Shown piece by piece: positions 61,930 through 64,000 of a stretch of DNA of 64,000 nucleotides. The stretch's first letter is position 1. Each line of letters opens with the position of its first letter. Made by a program: the position numbers and the translations under genes. Below the pieces are notes generated by a model. It was not told where the DNA came from. It saw only the letters and a program-made list of their open reading frames with translations, and made no database searches. Origin of the DNA: Chryseobacterium sp. StRB126 (GTDB lineage: Bacteria; Bacteroidota; Bacteroidia; Flavobacteriales; Weeksellaceae); NCBI RefSeq assembly GCF_000829375.1, contig NZ_AP014624.1:3162001-3226000 (forward strand), read 5' to 3'.

Positions 61930-62040
61930 TGTTTAAGTTTAAACTACCCCGTCTTTTTGCAGGTCAAAAAGCCAACCCATCAGAGAAGGGGAATGTAGCG
62001 CATTCTAAGAAATAAGAATCCAAATATATTTCTAATTTGT
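61930..62040. repeat. Interspersed repeat, CCCCGTCTTTTTGC type
   Basis: GTTTAAACTACCCCGTC, then CTTTTTG-CAGGT-CAAAAAG (61953-61971), then CCCATCAGAGAAGGGGAATG. It resembles small repeats near other Chryseobacterium genes. A shorter relative occurs near 51193. Confidence 0.5.
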
Positions 62041-62136
62041 ATATAGTAGTTCTTTATAAGCAAAAAAATTACATTTAACATCCCGTCAATACATCAACAC
62101 GTATTCCGAAACGCGCATTAAAGACTCTAAAACTCA

Positions 62137-62940
62137 CTACCTATCCCCTCTCAATTTCTGCTGATATTCAGTTGGAGCTACTCCAATTATTTTCTTGAAG
62201 ATATTGCTGAAAGAAGACAAACTATTGTAGCCTACCATCATCGCAATCTCATACATATTATACTTTCCTTCCAGCATCAACTCCAAAGAACGGGTAATTC
62301 TTAAAGCTCTCAGAAAACGGACGTAATTCATACCCAAAATCTCTTTAAATTTTCTGGAAAGGGTTCTTGTGCTCATTCCGAACTCTTTGGCCGTAGATTC
62401 AATCGTTAGAGGCTTCTCCAGATTAGCATGAATGTATCTTGCGATCTTCAGGAGGGTTTCATCTTTGGGAAACGGATGCTGAACAGGAAAAGCCAGTTTT
62501 TTATCTCTTTTTTCCGGTAAAACCCCTTTTAAAGCTTTGAGAAAATAATATTTTGGGACATCATTTTTTGTGATTTTCCCATTCCAGTCCTTGGTGTATA
62601 AAATCATCTCTCTGAGTAACTCATTGACTGAATAAATATTAATTTCATCAAAAAAGCCATTTTCGTTTACTTCCTTTTTGAAGTAAAAATTATACAAATC
62701 TACTTTGGGGCTGGTAGAAAAAAGATAATGCGGCGTTCCGGCGGGAATCCACATAAAACATCTTGCCGGAAGATACCAATGTTTTAAATCTGTAAAAACA
62801 TGCACAATACCGCCTTCTGCATAAACCAACTGAGCAGAACTGTGATAATGGATATCTGTTGTAATGTTTCCGGTAAGGACATGATACACGTAAAATTCAG
62901 CATCGTCATCCTCTACGGCTTTAAAATGACTATCATTCAT
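62137..62940 (-). CDS. AraC-family transcriptional regulator
   Basis: The 267-residue protein has an N-terminal cupin-type sensing domain (about 10-100, with HYHSSAQLVYAEGG and PAGTPHYLFS) and two C-terminal HTH motifs (about 165-265), TIESTAKEFGMSTRTLSRKFKE and MYEIAMMVGYNSLSSFSNIFKKIIGVAPTEY. The start is the ATG at 62940; further upstream an in-frame GTG gives an odd N-terminus. It is divergent from the tolC gene, a layout often seen with drug-efflux operons, so it may control that operon in response to a small molecule. Confidence 0.88.
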   Translation of the reverse strand: MNDSHFKAVEDDDAEFYVYHVLTGNITTDIHYHSSAQLVYAEGGIVHVFTDLKHWYLPARCFMWIPAGTPHYLFSTSPKVDLYNFYFKKEVNENGFFDEINIYSVNELLREMILYTKDWNGKITKNDVPKYYFLKALKGVLPEKRDKKLAFPVQHPFPKDETLLKIARYIHANLEKPLTIESTAKEFGMSTRTLSRKFKEILGMNYVRFLRALRITRSLELMLEGKYNMYEIAMMVGYNSLSSFSNIFKKIIGVAPTEYQQKLRGDR

Positions 62941-63027
62941 GAAATAAAGATAGGTATAATTTTCAAAATGGCGTAAATGAACAAATCTTTTTCTGTTTTC
63001 ACAAATAGTGTCGGACACCTGACGTCG

Positions 63028-63035
63028 TAAATTTG
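63028..63035 (+). promoter_or_regulatory. Putative -7 box of tolC
   Basis: TAAATTTG, 41 bases before the ATG at 63077, in the gap between the divergent genes. Confidence 0.5.
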
Positions 63036-63076
63036 CGGTATCAAAATCATTTTAGCAAAAATCCTTTAATTAATTT

Positions 63077-64000
63077 ATGAATATGATATTTAACGCATGC
63101 CGATATCAGTGCATAGCGTTGTGCCTATTATTGAGCAACCTTTTACATTCACAGATGATAGATTACCAGCATCTTGGCCTGCAACAGGCTATAGAAATTG
63201 GTTTAAAAAATAACAAAAACATCCAGATCAGCCATTTAAAACAGGAGATGTCCGTAACAAAGGAAAAAGACCTGAAAATGGAAAAATTGCCGGATATTGA
63301 GTTTCATACCAGCTATAATCAGGTTACCAATCTTTTTCAATACCAGGATGGAGTATTTAGCAAACCTACGAAATATGATGTTATCAACGGAATGTATGAT
63401 TTTACGCTATCAGCTTCCATCCCTGTCTATATGGGTGGGAAAATAAAAAATACTGAGAAAAAAGCAGCCATTGATACTGATATTTCAGCTTTAAGAACGC
63501 ATCTGGATGAAAGACAGCTTAAAATGGAAGTGATTACTGCTTTTCTTCAAATCCATCATTTAAAAGAACAACAGTCTCTTATTAATGATAAGATGAAAGA
63601 GGATTCTGTGAACATCAAACAGGTAAAAGCTTTGAAAGCTAATGGCGTGGTGACCGTGAATGAGGTGCTGAGAACTTCACTACAGCTTTCCAACCACAAA
63701 ATGAGCTGGACAGAACTGGATAACGACATACAGATCGCAGAGCATAAGCTGAAAACCATTCTCTCTCTTCCTGAACAGCAGGAAATGCATGTGGATACAG
63801 AAGATCTGATCTCTGACAAAGCATCCATTCCTTATATTGACGAGTTAACAGAAACCGCCTTAATCAAGAATGAATCTGTTGAAATTACTCATAAGAATCT
63901 TTCATTAAAAGAATTGGATCAGAAACTCACTAAGGCTAATTATTTACCCAAAGTAACTGCCGGTGGAGAATATTTCTTAAAATATCCGAATATGATGTTC
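63077..64000 (+). CDS. TolC-family outer-membrane efflux protein (partial)
   Basis: The frame opens at the ATG at 63077 and runs through 308 codons to the window edge. The product has a signal peptide (from ACRYQCIALCLLLSNLLHSQ) and the TolC/OEP pattern: LGLQQAIEIGLKNNKNIQIS (about 35-55), alternating long helices with heptad-like leucines, and beta-like segments at the outer-membrane ends (EFHTSYNQVTNLFQYQ, PVYMGGKIKNTEKKAAIDTDI). The rest would close the second helical hairpin. The divergent AraC gene suggests a regulated efflux system, with membrane-fusion and pump genes probably following beyond the edge. Confidence 0.88.
   Translation, partial: MNMIFNACRYQCIALCLLLSNLLHSQMIDYQHLGLQQAIEIGLKNNKNIQISHLKQEMSVTKEKDLKMEKLPDIEFHTSYNQVTNLFQYQDGVFSKPTKYDVINGMYDFTLSASIPVYMGGKIKNTEKKAAIDTDISALRTHLDERQLKMEVITAFLQIHHLKEQQSLINDKMKEDSVNIKQVKALKANGVVTVNEVLRTSLQLSNHKMSWTELDNDIQIAEHKLKTILSLPEQQEMHVDTEDLISDKASIPYIDELTETALIKNESVEITHKNLSLKELDQKLTKANYLPKVTAGGEYFLKYPNMMF

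Noticed and set aside
1..64000. tRNA, rRNA and tmRNA genes
   Set aside because: No cloverleaf, T-loop consensus or rRNA-like stretch was recognised by eye; a covariance search would be decisive.
1..64000. CRISPR arrays or complete insertion sequences
   Set aside because: No regularly spaced direct repeats with unique spacers were seen, and no transposase frame is present. The XRE-upstream motif has irregular spacing and short units, which does not fit CRISPR.

Overview
The window looks like chromosomal DNA of a Bacteroidetes bacterium, most likely Chryseobacterium or a close Weeksellaceae relative. The evidence is low-GC DNA, promoters of the TTG-N19/20-TAnnTTTG type, type 9 secretion sorting tails, a type VI secretion system of the Bacteroidetes kind (T6SS-iii), signal peptides ending in SNAQ, an F-type ATP synthase operon without atpD/atpC, and a double-glycine leader peptide of a kind common in Chryseobacterium. 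No rRNA, tRNA, CRISPR array, prophage or complete insertion sequence was seen.

Layout. 1-3.8 kb: a VgrG-effector pair (the effector, a DUF2235 phospholipase-like protein, runs off the left edge), a DUF3828-like lipoprotein, and a 44-residue double-glycine peptide gene convergent with it. 3.9-9.6 kb: secreted and lipoprotein unknowns, uvrA and a class A beta-lactamase with an RTG box. 9.7-13.0 kb: a T6SS baseplate operon (tssE, tssF, DUF3829 lipoprotein). 13-16.6 kb: amino-acid permease, DUF4920 protein, M14 peptidase. 16.6-19.0 kb: two long AT-rich gaps around an XRE regulator. The first carries a repeated TACATTTGTA motif. The second hides a short transcription unit with its own promoter and terminator. 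19-31 kb: proline dehydrogenase, mevalonate kinase with a UbiA prenyltransferase, transporters, thiolase, a bifunctional-nuclease family protein, etfAB and a short-chain dehydrogenase. 31-39 kb: two T9SS cargo proteins, an M20 dipeptidase, a methyltransferase, a broken GxxExxY gene inside an inverted-repeat-bounded cassette, the methylmalonyl-CoA mutase small subunit, a DivIC/FtsB protein and uridine kinase. 39.5-47 kb: clpS, a CorC-like protein and the operon atpBEFHAG. 47-54.7 kb: ffh, five outer-membrane beta-barrel genes, phoH and a SAM hydrolase family gene. 54.7-64 kb: a 2-oxoacid dehydrogenase E2, a serine hydrolase with TPRs, an unknown, a ClC channel, rpsF-rpsR-rplI, and an AraC regulator divergent from a partial tolC.

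Most of the window is core metabolism and envelope biology. The parts that deserve a second look are the T6SS satellite loci, the double-glycine peptide, the operator-like array upstream of the XRE gene, the amber-interrupted small ORF or ncRNA at 18.5-18.8 kb, and the GxxExxY cassette, one end of which appears to supply the start codon of the neighbouring methyltransferase gene.
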